DNA from: Calendula officinalis
Lineage: Eukaryota; Streptophyta; Magnoliopsida; Asterales; Asteraceae
Direction: 5' to 3'
Assembly: GCA_963853835.1 (NCBI GenBank)
Contig: OY970824.1
Coordinates: 72,488,372 to 72,552,371 of the forward strand
Length of the DNA: 64,000 bases
Below, piece by piece: positions 24,261 through 37,616 of this stretch (positions are counted from its first letter, which is position 1; the number at the start of each line of letters is the position of its first letter). The translations under genes and the position numbers were made by a program. The notes below the pieces were generated by a model, which was given only the letters and a program-made list of their open reading frames with translations, was not told the DNA's origin and ran no database searches.

Positions 24261-25671
24261 TTAGAAGCACTTCCTGTGGACAATGGATGGGCCAGATTCA
24301 TCATACTCACCCTTGGAAATCCACATCTGATTAACACATAAATACAAAACAAATTAGTTTGAGATTTTCATAACTTGATAATTTAATGTTTAAAATTACC
24401 TGTTGGAAGGTGCTGAGTGAAGCAAGGATAGATCCACCGATCCAGACACTGTACTTCCTCTCTGGTGGTGCAACAACCTTAATCTTCATGCTGCTGGGAG
24501 CAAGGGCAGTGATTTCCTTGCTCATCCTGTCAGCAATACCCGGGAACATAGTAGAACCACCACTAAGAACAATGTTACCATAAAGATCCTTCCTGATATC
24601 AACATCACACTTCATGATTGAATTGTAAGTTGTCTCGTGAATACCAGCAGCTTCCATTCCAATCAATGATGGCTGGAACAAGACCTCTGGGCAACGGAAT
24701 CTTTCTGCTCCAATAGTAATCACTTGTCCATCTGGCAATTCGTAATTCTTCTCAACTGATGAGCTACTTTTTGCAGTTTCAAGTTCTTGTTCATAGTCCA
24801 ATGCAACATATGCAAGCTTCTCCTTCATGTCACGCACAATTTCCCGTTCAGCAGTGGTGGTGAACATGTAACCTCTTTCAGTCAAGATCTTCATCAAGGA
24901 ATCAGTAAGATCACGTCCAGCAAGATCAAGACGAAGAATGGCATGAGGTAAAGCATAACCCTCATAAATTGGGACTGTATGTGACACACCATCTCCAGAA
25001 TCCAACACGATACCTATGCAAAAACCAAAAAAAAACATGCTTTAAGTATGTTCACATAAGAACATTTAATCAAACAGAAATGTGAAAAATCTACAAAAAA
25101 TAGAAATAAAAAAAACACTAACCGGTGGTACGACCACTGGCGTAAAGTGAAAGCACGGCCTGAATTGCTACATACATAGCAGGGACATTAAAGGTTTCAA
25201 ACATAATCTGAGTCATCTTCTCTCTGTTAGCTTTGGGATTTAAAGGTGCCTCTGTGAGAAGAACTGGATGTTCCTCAGGAGCAACACGAAGCTCATTGTA
25301 GAAAGTGTGATGCCAAATCTTTTCCATGTCATCCCAGTTGCTCACAATACCATGTTCAATAGGATACTTCAAAGTAAGGATACCTCTTTTGGATTGTGCT
25401 TCATCTCCTACGTAAGCATCCTTTTGTCCCATACCTACCATAACACCAGTATGTCTTGGTCTACCAACAATACTTGGAAATACTGCCCTTGGTGCATCAT
25501 CACCAGCGAATCCTGCCTGTATATTTGATTGAACAAACCAAATAAATTCAAACTGAACACTGGAAGAGCAAGAAAAATTGTTTAATTAGAAAAAAAGCAC
25601 AGATAACCAACCTTCACCATCCCGGTTCCATTGTCACAGACAAGGGGCTGAATATCCTCAGTATCGGCCAT
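24261..25671 (-). CDS. Actin, copy 2
   Basis: Coding exons are 25612-25671, 25123-25516, 24400-25013 and 24261-24326, with the same sizes as copy 1 (60, 394, 614 and 66 nt) and conserved splice positions. The 377-residue product is identical to copy 1. Exon 2 differs from copy 1 at about 10 synonymous sites and exon 4 at about three, but exon 3 and the first 63 bp of the neighbouring intron do not differ. Leader exon and leader intron are also shared in diverged form. The gene is in direct orientation about 11.5 kb from copy 1, as expected from a tandem duplication later spread apart by transposons. Confidence 0.97.
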
Positions 25672-25681
25672 TTTTTATAAA

Positions 25682-26416
25682 CTGCAACACAGAAAAAAAA
25701 TGTTAAAGTTCAATTACACAATATGTGAAATACAGATTACTAAATTAGATCATGCATGATTCGTACAGCCACTAGACTAAACACAAGGTAAATCCAAAAG
25801 CAATGAATTATCATAAATTGGACATAAAGGAATCTATCCTAATGACGTTTACATAATTGTACCAACCGAATCTCTACTACAGTTAAGTTTGTGAGCTTAG
25901 ACTTCCATAGATGACATGTGTTACACATAACTAAACAAAGTACAAGATAAACTCGTCTAATCGACTGTTATATGATAGAGATAAGTTAAAACTAATATCA
26001 AAGTACCGATTTACATACGTCACAATTGGATCTTCACATTTTTGAGCAAATTATTCAAGCAGATCAAAATTCACAGATCCAGTAATCAGAATAGTAAATC
26101 AACCGATCTGATTACGTCATATTACAAGTTCTACTTACATCAAGCAGAAATTAACTAAATATAGCACTCACAGCAGATCTACGTAAATCCGAATCAGATC
26201 AACCAATCCTAACATTTATGCAGATGAAGCTACTAGAAGAAAGCAAAAAACAAATATTTTACTTTAATCCAGATGAGCTACAGAAGGAGGAGAAAGAGTA
26301 AGAACAGCTTTTACAAATTAAAAACAAAAAATGAATTCCAGATATTCAGATCTTCAACCGCTAAAACCTACCGAGAACATCAGTCAAAGTAGAGTAAAAG
26401 GAGTTTCAAATATTAC
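25682..26416 (-). promoter_or_regulatory. Actin 2 leader intron
   Basis: A 735-bp intron in the 5' untranslated region (donor CCG|GTAATA at 26417/26416, acceptor TTGCAG ending at 25682). It aligns in patches with the leader intron of copy 1 (ACAGCTTTTACAAATTAA and CAATTGGATCTTCACA shared) but has many indels. The leader exon and CT-rich promoter stretch lie at about 26417-26580. Confidence 0.75.
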
Positions 26417-26748
26417 CGGAATTAAAAACAGATCGGAGAAAAAGACGATGATTGTTAACAGAAGCGGAAGCTGATCTCGGAGAAGAACGCCGGCTACTAG
26501 AACCCTAGCCTTCAGTTCTCTCTCTTTGAAAAATTGGAAATGGGAAAGAAAGGGGAGGTGGAGGCTATATGGAGAAAAAAGGAGAATCTTTCCGACCACG
26601 AGAAAAGATAGAGTGACCTGTCGTTGACAGCCTTTCATCACGCCAGCCTTACGATCTTCAGGCTGCTTCTATCTTGTCCGTCCGATCTCACTCTTCTACT
26701 TTTGCCCATTCAGTGTTAAAGTAAAAACTCAAAACTAAATTGTCAATA

Positions 26749-26964
26749 GAAGTCATTGGTATAATCAATTGGTCATCAAGGATAGCTTTTCTTCAAGAAG
26801 TCTTGGGTTCAAATCTTATTGGAGGTAAAACTTAGAGTTTAAAAGGTGGTAGGGTTTATTCCCCATATGTAGAGGGCTCGAGGGAAGACATATTGCCCCT
26901 TATAGATGTCATTATCTAGACTCGAATCACTAACTTATTACTAACTTCTCGTTCAAAAAAAAAA
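26749..26964 (+). mobile_element. tRNA-derived SINE with 12-bp target duplication
   Basis: A-box-like TTGGTATAATCAATTGG at the left, B-box GGGTTCAAATCTT at about 26810, a body of about 130 bp and an A-tail (26956-26967). AAATTGTCAATA flanks it at 26737-26748 and 26965-26976. The matching position upstream of actin copy 1 (about 15115-15135) has the flanking sequence with no insertion, so the SINE arrived after the actin duplication. Confidence 0.9.
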
Positions 26965-26976
26965 AATTGTCAATAA

Positions 26977-28193
26977 CATTTGAAATAATTCTTGTTACTT
27001 GTAAGTATTTAAGTTTGGAAATTATGAACTTATACTTTAAAAACTTTATGACGTGTTGGTTTTGAAAGTTGCGCTTCTTGATCTTGTTTTCTAAAAAGCC
27101 TAGTAAAATTGTCATATCCTTTATGATTGTCTTCTCGTTTTCTCTCTAGCGTTGAAAATCGTTCTTTACAAGGTGGTTACCTAGCCCGACTCTGTTATGT
27201 GTAGGTAATGTTGTTATTTTTTTTCCTTGGTGCACGCTACATGTGTGTAGGCCCAATAATAGACAAGAATGTATCTATGGGAATAGAAAATACTTGCAAC
27301 AAATTTCTCTCCTAGAATCTCTTACTGGATGGGGGAAAATGTTGATATTACAACTTTAGTTAAAAATATGTTAGATGTTTCTGGGTCAAGACCTTTGGGC
27401 TAAGGTGGAGGTGATATATTATTACAGAGAACAACGGGTAACAAAAATATAAGGCAATGTCTTCGCATGGTTATCGATGGGCATTTTCCAGCAGCACTGA
27501 AAATGTTAATCTTCCTCCGATGTTGCTTCATATTGTGATGATACCAATAAAGCCTTAGAGGCTAAACATCATTACAACAATAATGTTTTGTCATCTATGG
27601 TACCTCTCAATGTTGCATGCTTATTGAGTTATTCCCTCTAAATACTATCTCTTATTAACCATGCCCACAAAGGCAATATAATAAAGATCTTTAGCCCAGT
27701 AATATGTGTATAGGCCACACTTCAACTAAAAGGTTATGGGTTTAAATCTCATTGAAAACACATACAGATAAAATATGTGTGTTAGCAATAATATTTACCT
27801 TTGAAATAAAAAATAAGAAATAATTCAACCAAAATGTAACCTATATTGCTTTTATGATGCATCTCAGATTATTATTGTAATATACTTGTAAACCTATTTC
27901 AAGCCGTACTATTTATATAAAATAGAAGTGGAAAAATAGTGTCCATGGTCAAACACTGACTCAACCTGACCCAACCCACACGAAAACTACTCGTCTCAAC
28001 GGAACATGTTTACCCAAATAATTAAACCAGCTGATATTCCCACCTCTAGGTGAAGGTGTTAAATATAGGATAAATATCATAATGTACTGTTGTTACATAC
28101 AGAAGCAGGATCTCTTTTTAAAAAGTGTTTTTTGTTTTGTTAGTATCATAAACTTAACAAAGTTTTTGTTTTGTACACAAAAACAAACCAAGG
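26977..28193. other. Intergenic between actin 2 and HASTY, retroelement traces
   Basis: At 27410-27650 a plus-strand frame reads RTTGNKNIRQCLRMVIDGHF, then PAALKMLIS and NKALEAKHH. This resembles a stretch upstream of the reverse-transcriptase domain in R2-like plant elements, but the frame is broken. At 27685-27800 a degraded tRNA-like stretch (GTTATGGGTTTAAATCTCAT) suggests an old SINE. No intact gene. Confidence 0.4.
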
Positions 28194-31100
28194 TTACATA
28201 ATAGCTGCCAACCCAATTGCACCCCCATCCTCCGTTCGAGAATCTGTCGCAGGTAGTGAGCTTCGAGACCTTGCTGAAAAACACAAAATTACAGTTTTAT
28301 ACAAAAATAAAATAAAAAACATTTTGAATAAGGTAAAAGGTTAAAGCTGTTATGAATAAGATTAAAATGTCACTGGTTTGACATTTTAACCCTCAGACAT
28401 TTTTTTCTTTATATATTTTCACTTAACAGCACTATTATTAAGCAAATATTAGAAATTCATTTTCTGGTATTTGTTACTTTCTGCAATTATCACTAGGAAG
28501 TTATTTATAAGAAAAAATTGGTTTAACAAATTGTTCTAAAAAATGTGGTATAAAATATTTATTATAAACAAACTTGGTATATAAATATTATATAAAAGTT
28601 GAGACTAAACCATAGCCAAAAAAAAGGTTTAGGGGTTAATACGGTTTTTGTTCAAAAATCAAAATTTTTACTAATGAAAAGAAATTAATAAAGCAGATTG
28701 CTTACCAACAACATTTGTGATGACATTGACACTTTTTTGCATAGCAATGGCTTTCAACTGATTACCACTACCAACCAACAACAAACTTTTCATCAACTGT
28801 TTTTGTTCTTTCGGGCTGCTAGTCTTCCCCAATCCGTCTTCAAAAGCAACCATATCTTGAGGCGTAATGCAAGGAAGCGACATCAAAATCTACAAAATTT
28901 CACAAAATATAAATTAAATTCCAAAACCCAAAATTAAAAATTTATTTTTTTGTAAGACGATTACTAACTTGTCTGGGAGTTGGATCGATCTTGCAGAAGT
29001 TGACAAATATGTCACGACATAGAGTGATTAATTCACCACTTGCAAAAGCGTTTGATTCGAGTGATAAACCTTGGATTATTGCAGAGAATAAATCTTTACA
29101 GACAAATTGTCTGAGTTCAATGTTGTTTGTTGAGATAGCTAGCAGAACAACCGTCCCACAGAAGGAAAATACTTTAATTGCAGATTCGCCATCTGTCCAT
29201 CTAAAAGCATCTAAGCATAAATGCAGCACCGGTACAGCTATTTCCTTGTTCTGTAAAAGAAACCTGCAACCACCCAACATTATTTCAACCAATATCACCA
29301 TATAAATTATAACCTACATGTTGCAATTTCAGCTCATTGTATGAACGGGTCAAAGTGATTTTCTATTGCATATAAATCATTTTATTAAAAAAAACTATTG
29401 TTGAAATAATATGTAATTTTATTTACTCTCTCAGTGCCGAAATTATCGTCCACAAACAAAAATTTAAAATATGTAAAATAAATGCATATTAAATGCAGCT
29501 TTTAGTTACCAGAATCCCAAGTTTACCCTTAATGCATTAATTATCAGTTAACTTGAAAACTTGCAAGATTTAATAACATGAGTAAAATGGAAAAACCAGT
29601 AAATTATAGCTACTCACTGATGAAAGTGGACAATTATTGTGGGAAAAATAATAACAAAAAGGTGCACAATAGTTTTGTGTGGGTCAAGTCGACCCGACCC
29701 GTTACCCACCCAGCCCATTTTGGGCCTAAAAGACTCATACATCATACGTACCCGACTACAGAGGTGGACAAGACATCAGAATCTTTAGGTGTCTGTTCAG
29801 GGTGGAGCCCACAATTCAAAGCCGGCGACCCTAAAACTGAAAGAAGTAAGCAAATCTCACGGGTCAAAGTTCTAAGTAGTTTCTCCTCCATTACTTCCAC
29901 TTTTAAATCGGGCCCACCTAAAACTCCATAAAAATCTGGAACTTTAGCTCTCCCTTCCTCCAATAAACCAGACCATGAGCATCTTAAAGCTTGATGAGAA
30001 TATACAAAAAGTGGATTTAAAAGCCTTTTTAACCATATTTCCCATAAATCTGATGGGCAGTTTTTTACTAATGATATTAAAATTGAATGAACAAGCAGCC
30101 TTAAATGTCTGAATTCCATTGAATTAATATTCTCCATCAATGCTAAATCAATAGCTTCAATGTCTGTGCTTCTGAAGAATGCCTCTCCAACTGTTGTTGA
30201 TAGCCCCAATACATTATACCTAATGCCAGTATATAACCTTAATTACTCATCACGTACATTGATTAAATTCCATAAAATGTTAAAAAGAATTAGTTACTTA
30301 CCCACTCTCTCTGATACCTTTTAACCAGTTCCTAATGTCAGTCTCATTTGGTTCTGGATTTCCATCCTTAAATCCATCATTAGAAGCTTTAGACATTTTA
30401 GGGTTACTTTCCCCTAAAAGACTTATTCTTTCAGCATCACTCATAATCATAGCAGCCTTTATTTCTCCAGGTAACATTTGATTTACAGATGGAGACCAAA
30501 GAGAATGTATAGCGCGCAAAAGCTACACACACATATAATAAAACACAACATAAGTAAAAAAAAGACATTTTTGCCCTCTGGATATATAACATTCTAAAAG
30601 CACGACTTACTTTGAGCAAAGGTGGTAGCATCCAGGGTAAATGAGAAGCCAATGGATGTGGGATAGAAGATGCAGTAGAATTATTATTATTATTATTAAT
30701 ATTCACGTTTGTTTTTCTAATTCCACTTCTTTTAAGTGCTTTTTCAAAAAATGTAACCGTGTGGAATAATGACCACATAAACTGTGTTTCACCGCATAGT
30801 TTAATCACGCCAGCTGGATCAGATAAATACGTGTTTTGCCACTCGAGTTGTGTCCATTGATGACTCAGTGGCTCGAGTAACCAGGTCATCACTTCTTGCT
30901 GTTGTTGAGGTCTGTAACAATATAAAAAACACGGTCAACAAAGTCAACATCAAACACAAAATAAGAAAATAAAAATTAAAAGCTGCTAAATTAAGTGAAT
31001 TACCCAGCTGCAGAAGCAATAATAAGAAATGTTTCACCAAAAAGATTATGCTCGCCACGAAGTAATTGACCTTCCTTTTGTAGATACGACACTGTGTCTG

Positions 31101-34100
31101 CTATGCCCTATTATCAAAAACATTCAGTAAGAAATATATAATAAATTACATAAATTACATAAATCGTCCTTGTGGTTTGTATGAAACTATAAATTTTGTC
31201 ACTCCAGTTTTTTATTACATGGATAGTCCCTAATTTCGAAACTTAACAGATTTTGTTTTTGTTTTAGAGGCCGTTGGTATTTACATGTTTCATAATTAGG
31301 GACTATCCAAGTAATAAATGAAGACAAGGGACGAAATCCATATTTTCATACAAACCACAGGGACAATTTATGTAAATTTGTTTCATAATTAGGGACTATC
31401 CAAGTAATAAATGAAGACAAGGGACGAAATCCATATTTTCATACAAACCACAGGGACAATTTATGTAAATTTGTTTATACATATGAGTTGAGTTACCTTC
31501 ATGTGTGGTAAAAGAGAGGTATTTGCAGTTTTAGCTAATCGGACAAAAGATGTACAAATATGTAATCTTGCATATCTAGCTCCACTTGTTGCAGGATCCT
31601 GCCAAACAAATGGCATTGAAAATATTAATCAAATAAAAGTTATATTATATCATGTAAACTGGATTTTATATAACTGAAACTCTGAAAGTCAATTAGTCAA
31701 ACCTTGGTGAGTATAGGCAATGAGGTTAAGAGCTCAAACAGTTTATTAATCACACTTCCAACAGCATCAGGATAATACTTCAAGAACGGGCCCAATGCCT
31801 CTAAATAGTGACCCAGTACTTCAACTAATTCAGGTTCGGTCCATTTTAAAGAAAGAAGTTTTTGAAGTAGACCTGAAGGAATTTAATAAAAATGTGAGAA
31901 TGTAATATTGTTAATAAAATAATAAGGAAACCGAACCTTCTAGTATTCTGCATGAAGCAAGTTGAGCATCAGAAGCAGTTACATTAGCATCATCTGGACC
32001 ATCAAAAACAGCTGACAAAACGTTCTCGACTGCCAGTTGCATGCTTTCTAGTATGCCCAAATTCTGAAATTTTAATTGGAAAAAGTAATTGTTAAAAAAA
32101 ATGATAAATCTTATAGGAACACTGATAGGTCGGTCAAACTTATTATTAAAAAAAATGGTTCAGAAGGGTCAAATAGGTTGAAAGTTGCCTAAAAAGTGTA
32201 TGTATAATGAATACAACCTCCTAAATCATGTCTTTTTATAATATTTACATTATTATTGAAATAATAGTAGTTTGGTAAGTAAACTTGATACACTAATCAT
32301 GTCTTTTATAATACTTAAAAATGGACAAAAAACGTGTTTCTGGACAACCAAATCCAACCTGGCCCGTTATGACCCATTAACCCTCTCAATTTTCCACCTG
32401 TACAAACTTGGAACTTTAGACTTGAGAAACAGAATTAGAGTGTTATTCCCACCTGAGAAGGCATTGGAGCAACCAAAAGGCTATTTATTATCATAATAAT
32501 CCGGTCAGAAACCTTAGTAACCGCTATAACAGGTTTGAAAGAAGCAAGAAGTCGAATCAGTTCCAACTGCAAATAGTGATTATATAATACATCAGCATGA
32601 ATTAAAAAGATAAACGTTGTGTTATATTATATTAAAAAATGATGTTATATAAAATGAGTTGAAAAGCCAAAACTATACAATATACATACCAGCTTTGAAC
32701 GATATTGACCAAAATCTCCCTTGCCTTCAAAATCATCACTCCATAATTCCACTGCACCAGCAGAAAGTTCATATCCAGGGTTGACTTTGACTTTTTCTTT
32801 CTTAAGCATTCTTTGAAAAGATATATCCAGCATTACACTACAGATTTCATCATTCATTAAAGGTAAAATCTTTCCTTTGTGGGTATCAGCCTGCCCTGAA
32901 CCAGGGGTAATATTGTCAATTGAGCCCTCTCCACCTAGTGACTTTGGCTTGGAGAGCAAGTCTCTTATTAATGCCTACAAGTTGTAAACAAACATGATGA
33001 ATCTTCGAGTACATATTTCTATTATATAATGGTAACCTCACACAAAAGTTATTTTATAAAAATTATATATTTACCAGCCAAAATACAAGAGACTGATAGT
33101 GTAGCTCAAGCTTATAGTGTCTGAAATATTGCATCATCTGCAAATATGTTAAAGTTAGGATAATATATCTTAATCATTTAATTCTCAGATAAGCTAAAAT
33201 TGAAAGGGAATTTGTTATAAAGTTAGAATTATACATCTTAATCACGATGCAGCTAAAAAATTATCAGTTATCTAACAGAAAGTTACCTTTTGTAAATATT
33301 GAGATAATATTTCATTATCACCAGTAATGCATTGCAAATTTGTAGAACCCAAAGAAACCAAACTTTCACAGATACATTCTGCAAACTCAAAATCATTATC
33401 GTTCATACCGCCAGAACCTGATTCTGACAAGTTCAAAAAGTCTGTAGACACGTTCATTAATATCACAAGAATGCTTTTCATTGCAGAATCGAAATCAGAA
33501 TCTGCATCAGCAGGCCTTTTCCTGATCATCAAAATGAGATTGAAACCACACAATATATAATATACACACTAAAATAAACAAGTAGTTACGAGTGTGTTTT
33601 TAGTTGTAGAAAAACATGTCACTTTTCTAGAAAATTTTTTTAAGGAAAACCTGAAAAACAGAAAAAAGTCACTTTTCAATATTATAACTAGATTTCTGAT
33701 AACTGGCTTTTATCATTTTCAACATTTTTATTTTCCAACAACAGAAAACTTGTGTTTTCTAAACTGACTTTTAGTGACTAATTCATTTTTATCTTAATTA
33801 AAAACAAAAAAAAAAAAATTCTAGATTGGAAAGCAGAAAGTAACAGTTAGAAAATTGCTTACCTTGAAGATACAAGCTTGAAAAACTCACATGCATGAAG
33901 CCGGAAATCAGGAGAAGATAATAAAAAGCCGCACCTAATTTTGAGAAAAAAAAGTCCATTGGAATTAAATAAATGATTTCTATAATCTATACACAACTAT
34001 ACATACTACTAATAAAAAAAAGTAAAATCCATAAAAAGATCATCAATTCATCATATACCCATGAATGGTGCCATATTTTGAAAGATAGGGTACAGGGGCC

Positions 34101-37100
34101 CACTCAGCATATGCATTAATAGCATTTAGAGTTGCTGTAACAGTAGCTGCATGTTGTTTGGCTATTTCAAGTTGTTGTCTACCTGCTTCAGTCATTGCAG
34201 CCCCAAAGTGTCTCTCTAATAACTGTTTTCATAAAAAAAAACATACGTAACAAAATTATTATGTGATTTATATGCATAGACATAATAAATACTTACTGTA
34301 TATAATAATGGCAATATTTCAGGTAGGGATTCAGTTAGCCCGCGTAGTAAAAGTCTACGACGTTCACCTGCATAGATTATACAAAACAAAAAATCATTAG
34401 AATTATATAATTGTAAACAGAATTAAAGATGCAAACCTTCCAAATCTTCATTATGAACAGTGATATCTTCCGGAAGCCACCTCAACATCATACACACCAT
34501 CTCAGCCTAAAACTAGAACACAAATCAGCTTGATTTGCCTTATGAAAAATTCAATTAAAATACATAGAACAGAACAGGAAATCGATTTTCTTTACATGAG
34601 TAGGACCAGAGTTGGAAAGAGATACTAAAGTTGGTAGAAGTTCTTGCCATAAGCTTACACCTTCTCTCCTAACAATCTGTACAAAAATTAAAGAAATTTT
34701 AAAAAAATTAGCAAAAAAATCATTTAACTTGACTTGAATAAAACCTGAAGTTCACCTCAGCAATTAAAGCAGCTGTTTGACTTTTTAAAGCCCATTCTTC
34801 AAAACTGTTTGCAATTTCATTCATTAAATCAATAGAAACCTTTGCAAACTCTCTTCTTTCTTCAGGGCTTAATTCATCCCACCGAAACCGCACTAGATGC
34901 TGCAATTTAACACACAATTTTAACTTATAATCAAGGTTTTAATATACGGAATCGAGCCTCGAGGCGTTTTTCTTTAGCCTCACGAGGCGTAAGCCTCGAG
35001 GCGAACCGAGGCGTAAGCTCGAGGCGGAAAAATAAAAAAAATCCAAAAATATATATAACTCATTTAAACAATACAAAAGATTATATAACCCAAATATAAG
35101 TTTAAAAGTGCATTGTTAACGTATCCACAGAAAGATTATAGTTAAGGACTTAGGTTATATTCGACAAACATAGTATCATCCCATATTACTTTGTCTTTTA
35201 TACTCTAAAAAGGCGGGTTTAAAGAAGAGAGGTAAAAAAAGTTAACAGGCTTTCCAAAAAAGTAAGTAAAAGAGTCAAAAAGTTAAAAAAAAAAAGACAA
35301 AAAAAACAGCTCACTGCATGACCCGCCTCGGACTGCCTCGACCGCCTCTCACCGCCTCGGACCACCGAGGCGTACGTTTCAAAATAGGCTATGAGGCGCC
35401 GCCTCAGATGCGATTTTTCACCGGCTCGCCTCGAGGCGCGCCTCGAGGCGTACGCCTCACACGAATTTTAAAACCTTGCTTATAATTACTATATATATAC
35501 AATTTAACAGGCAATTTTAACTTATAATTACTATATACATACATTATAAATTAATAAAATGTTTTTATCTCTTTTAAGCATTAGATTATTAGCGTATGAT
35601 ATTGCAAATGAAAATTGTTTACTAAAGTGTAAACGAAATAAAATCTATCTAATTGCCTATAAAAGGAAGTTTAATTATTTCATATTATTGTAATCTTAAT
35701 CGTAATAAAAATATCTACCTTAATGTTTGAATTTTAAATATTATTTACTTATCAATTTTCAAATGGTGGTGGATAAAAAACAATTGTATAAATATTATAA
35801 AGACAAATAATGACAAACATAAAAATAAATTGATTTGAAATGTAAAATTAATTTTAGTTGCATGAAATTAGACGAAACTAAATCGAAAATAATAAAAAAG
35901 GGAATTAAATAAAAAAATTGTAGAGAATAACATATGTATAGACGTTGAATTGGATAAGCCAATTGGTCCTCGTGTAACAAAGGATTCCAATAAATTTTTA
36001 TGCTTTATTAGTAAATTATTGATAGATTGTAATTGAATAACAAAGATATGAAATGTTACATCCGAAGCAACGCGCGAATTCTGAACGTTGTGTATATATA
36101 CAATAGTGATATCAAAGTTATTGTTCATAAGATTTTTTTATTAATTTTTTGCTATATCTTTCATCTATTTCATATTAAAATTTGATATTTAAAAAAAAAG
36201 TCCTCCATAATATTGTAATATTATTGTTGTTATAGCGACAATATATACGAACTATATCTTTTTTTTGTTCACACGTACAAGATATAACTTTAAAAGCAGT
36301 CAAAACCGAATCCTAATCTCAATTAATAATGTAATTTTTAAAACCTGCAGCAACGCGTGGTTTACCACAATCCTCGTTTACTAAACATAATCAAAACTAT
36401 ATCAATAAATCAGAACTTAAGTGATTAAAACAATAAACTCATGTGAATGATTAACACATCGGCCAATGCAAAAAACAAGATTTATTTGGAATTGATATGC
36501 AGATAAACTTTGGTATTTAAGTAGTCAGAAAAGAATAGAAAATCAGCAAAGAAAGAAAAATACCTGCAACAATTTAAATGCATGCAAACGAACTTCCGAA
36601 GACCAGTCTTTTCTTACTAAAAGAAATGATGTGCTTGCCAAAACACGTACATCCCCAGATTTTACCTATAGAGAAAAAATAATCATAGCTTATAAAGAAA
36701 ATTTATATGTGACCATTTTTACAGATATCTACATTGCATATCAATGTACAAGATATAATCATTGATAACAAAAATTAATAATAACATCGGCATAAGTTTT
36801 TGAAAGTAATAAATATTTTTTTAGATGGGTAACACACAACCGAGTATAATATATATAAAGAGAAAACCAAATTGCAGCATCTTCAGTTCTACCCAAATCA
36901 ACATCAGTTAAAACCTAGGTAATGAGCCACCAAATAAGCTTAAAACCAAAACCCTCTGAGAATTACTGAAATCCTACAAGTGTTTTTTGTTTTACATTAT
37001 TGATAATGCGTCTTTGAATCAAAGATTATTAAAAAAATTAAAGATTATGACAGAGATTAGTCTGAAAATATTATGCCCTCTGATTAGATTGTGGTAAAAC

Positions 37101-37616
37101 ACTTTCTGTAGAGAATGTGATTTATACCTAGTTCCTTATTCAGTGGTCAAAACTCTAGTTGCCAATAACCTCAACAAAATACAGATTTTTCAAATTTTGC
37201 CTGAAATAAATATCCTAAATCTATTTTGGAATTGAAGCATATGAAGCTCCAAAATAACCTAAAATCACACATTCACTCACATCTGTAATTAAAATTACAG
37301 AACCTGTTCTTTCATTTCCGTACATAACTTGACAAGCGCAAAAATAATCTTCAAAATATGAGTTTCTAGATACTACATGATCAAACTTGTAAAAAAACAC
37401 GTTTTGCAAACGAAATCCGAATCTTACAGGAAAAAATGGAGACGTTGTACACATAGATGGATCAAATTAACAGAATTAAAGGGAAGTAAAAACACGATGA
37501 AAACATACAGATTCTAAGTAAGAAAGTGCCGATTTGCGATCGTCGGAGGAAGAGTTCCAGCCAACGGCGACGGAAATAGCTCGAGCAACATCGCTGGCCG
37601 TACCACTGCTGTCCAT
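28194..37616 (-). CDS. HST: HASTY / exportin-5 homologue
   Basis: There are 22 exons, in order: 37509-37616, 36564-36665, 34756-34899, 34596-34676, 34437-34506, 34297-34367, 34059-34222, 33863-33934, 33287-33521, 33075-33137, 32690-32974, 32453-32566, 31937-32063, 31703-31872, 31497-31598, 31004-31107, 30611-30911, 30302-30522, 29752-30219, 28969-29263, 28706-28889, 28194-28273. They sum to 3561 nt, 1186 residues, in frame throughout; Arabidopsis HASTY is about 1200. Diagnostic blocks include HLVRFRWDELSPEE, RWLPEDITVHNEDLEG, SFQRMLKKEKV, LWSDDFEGKGDF, YLSDPAG, SLWSPSVNQMLP, RNWLKGIRESG, KVEVMEEKLLRTLTREI and KTSSPKEQKQLMKSLLL. The family is a karyopherin acting in microRNA biogenesis and movement, vegetative phase change and leaf shape. 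The start MDSSGTASD matches the family start; an in-frame upstream ATG would add 36 residues. Exon 17 has a (AAT)n-encoded run of Asn. Confidence 0.96.
31143..31475. mobile_element. Foldback MITE in HASTY intron 15, right arm duplicated
   Basis: The left arm (31143-31245, CCTTGTGGTTTGTATGAAA ... TAGTCCCTAATTTCG) is the inverted counterpart of the right arm (TAATTAGGGACTATCC ... TTCATACAAACCACAGGGAC). The right arm occurs twice in perfect tandem, at 31288-31380 and 31381-31473 (period 93 bp). Confidence 0.75.
34932..35478. mobile_element. hAT-type MITE in HASTY intron 2
   Basis: The ends are CAAGGTTTTAA and TTAAAACCTTG. The 8-bp direct repeat CTTATAAT lies at 34924-34931 and 35479-35486, the target size of hAT elements. 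The interior is rich in CCTCGAGGCG palindromes near both ends. It lies only 33 bp from the acceptor of exon 3. The flanking host sequence (CAATTTAACA..CAATTTTAAC) is itself duplicated at 35502-35540. Confidence 0.88.
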
